From Rhodocyclaceae bacterium (GTDB taxonomy: Bacteria > Pseudomonadota > Gammaproteobacteria > Burkholderiales > Rhodocyclaceae): DNA of 5,130 bases. Both the position numbers and the translations under genes were made by a program. The notes below the pieces were generated by a model. The model was given only the letters and a program-made list of their open reading frames with translations. It was not told the origin of the DNA and searched no databases. Of this stretch, positions 5,050 to 5,130 are shown piece after piece. The DNA lies in the NCBI GenBank assembly GCA_016791085.1, contig JAEUNN010000965.1, forward strand, positions 1-5,130, in the 5' to 3' direction. Position 1 is the stretch's first letter. Every line of letters starts with the position of its first letter.

Positions 5050-5130
5050 ATGTGCCAATTGCTGGGCATGAATTGCAACGTGCCGACCGACATCTGCTTT
5101 TCGTTCTCCGGCTTTCAGGCGCGCGGCGGC
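5050..5130 (+). CDS. Class II glutamine amidotransferase (YafJ-like), N-terminal 27 codons
   Basis: The visible protein begins M-C-Q-L-L-G-M-N and continues to F-Q-A-R-G-G at the window edge. Class II (Ntn-type) glutamine amidotransferases use Cys2, exposed by removal of Met1, as the nucleophile that releases ammonia from glutamine. The M-C-x-L-L-G start and following R-G-G match the small YafJ-type family, whose ammonia acceptor is not firmly known. The need for a free N-terminal cysteine, plus GAGGA just upstream, fixes the start at 5050. It follows the YjbQ gene closely on the same strand and is probably co-transcribed. The rest lies outside the window, so completeness cannot be judged. 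Confidence 0.85.
   Translation, partial: MCQLLGMNCNVPTDICFSFSGFQARGG

Noticed and set aside
1..5130. CRISPR arrays, tRNA/rRNA genes, insertion sequences or integrase attachment sites
   Set aside because: No regularly spaced repeats, tRNA-like cloverleaf, transposase motif or direct-repeat pair was seen on either strand.

Overview
The window is high-GC proteobacterial DNA. Its right-hand gene pair, a YjbQ-family gene overlapping a YafJ-like class II glutamine amidotransferase, reminds me of betaproteobacterial chromosomes. That lineage is an inference from gene content and base composition, not a search result.

Left part (1-3580, + strand): the 3' end of an SGNH/GDSL-type hydrolase gene, then a tight three-gene set. 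These are a stand-alone peptidyl/acyl carrier protein (88 aa), a stand-alone amino-acid adenylation enzyme (522 aa) and an acyl-CoA-dehydrogenase-fold flavoprotein (382 aa). Aligning the adenylation enzyme by eye to GrsA gives the ten-residue pocket D-L-L-Y-L-A-L-V-C-K. From memory, this is the code of free-standing L-prolyl-AMP ligases in pyrrole pathways (PltF, RedM, CouN4/CloN4 type). The flavoprotein has its candidate catalytic Glu in the isovaleryl-CoA-dehydrogenase/AnaB position and lacks the MCAD-type Glu. The set therefore looks like a complete proline to pyrrole-2-carboxyl-carrier module, equivalent to PltF/PltL/PltE, RedM/RedO/RedW or AnaC/AnaD/AnaB. No halogenase, polyketide synthase or condensing enzyme follows. 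The only visible partner is the upstream SGNH protein, so a Dlt-like route that places a pyrrolyl (or prolyl) ester on a surface molecule is an open possibility.

Middle (3581-3734): a convergent intergenic region with a strong GC hairpin and a second stem followed by seven T's. It is the probable end of the pyrrolyl operon and the edge between accessory and housekeeping DNA.

Right part (3735-5130): a sirtuin (Sir2/CobB-like NAD-dependent deacylase) on the - strand. A roughly 100-bp divergent region follows, with a good extended -10 for the sirtuin. Then come a YjbQ family gene and the first 27 codons of the glutamine amidotransferase on the + strand. These look like ordinary housekeeping genes with no visible functional tie to the pyrrolyl module.
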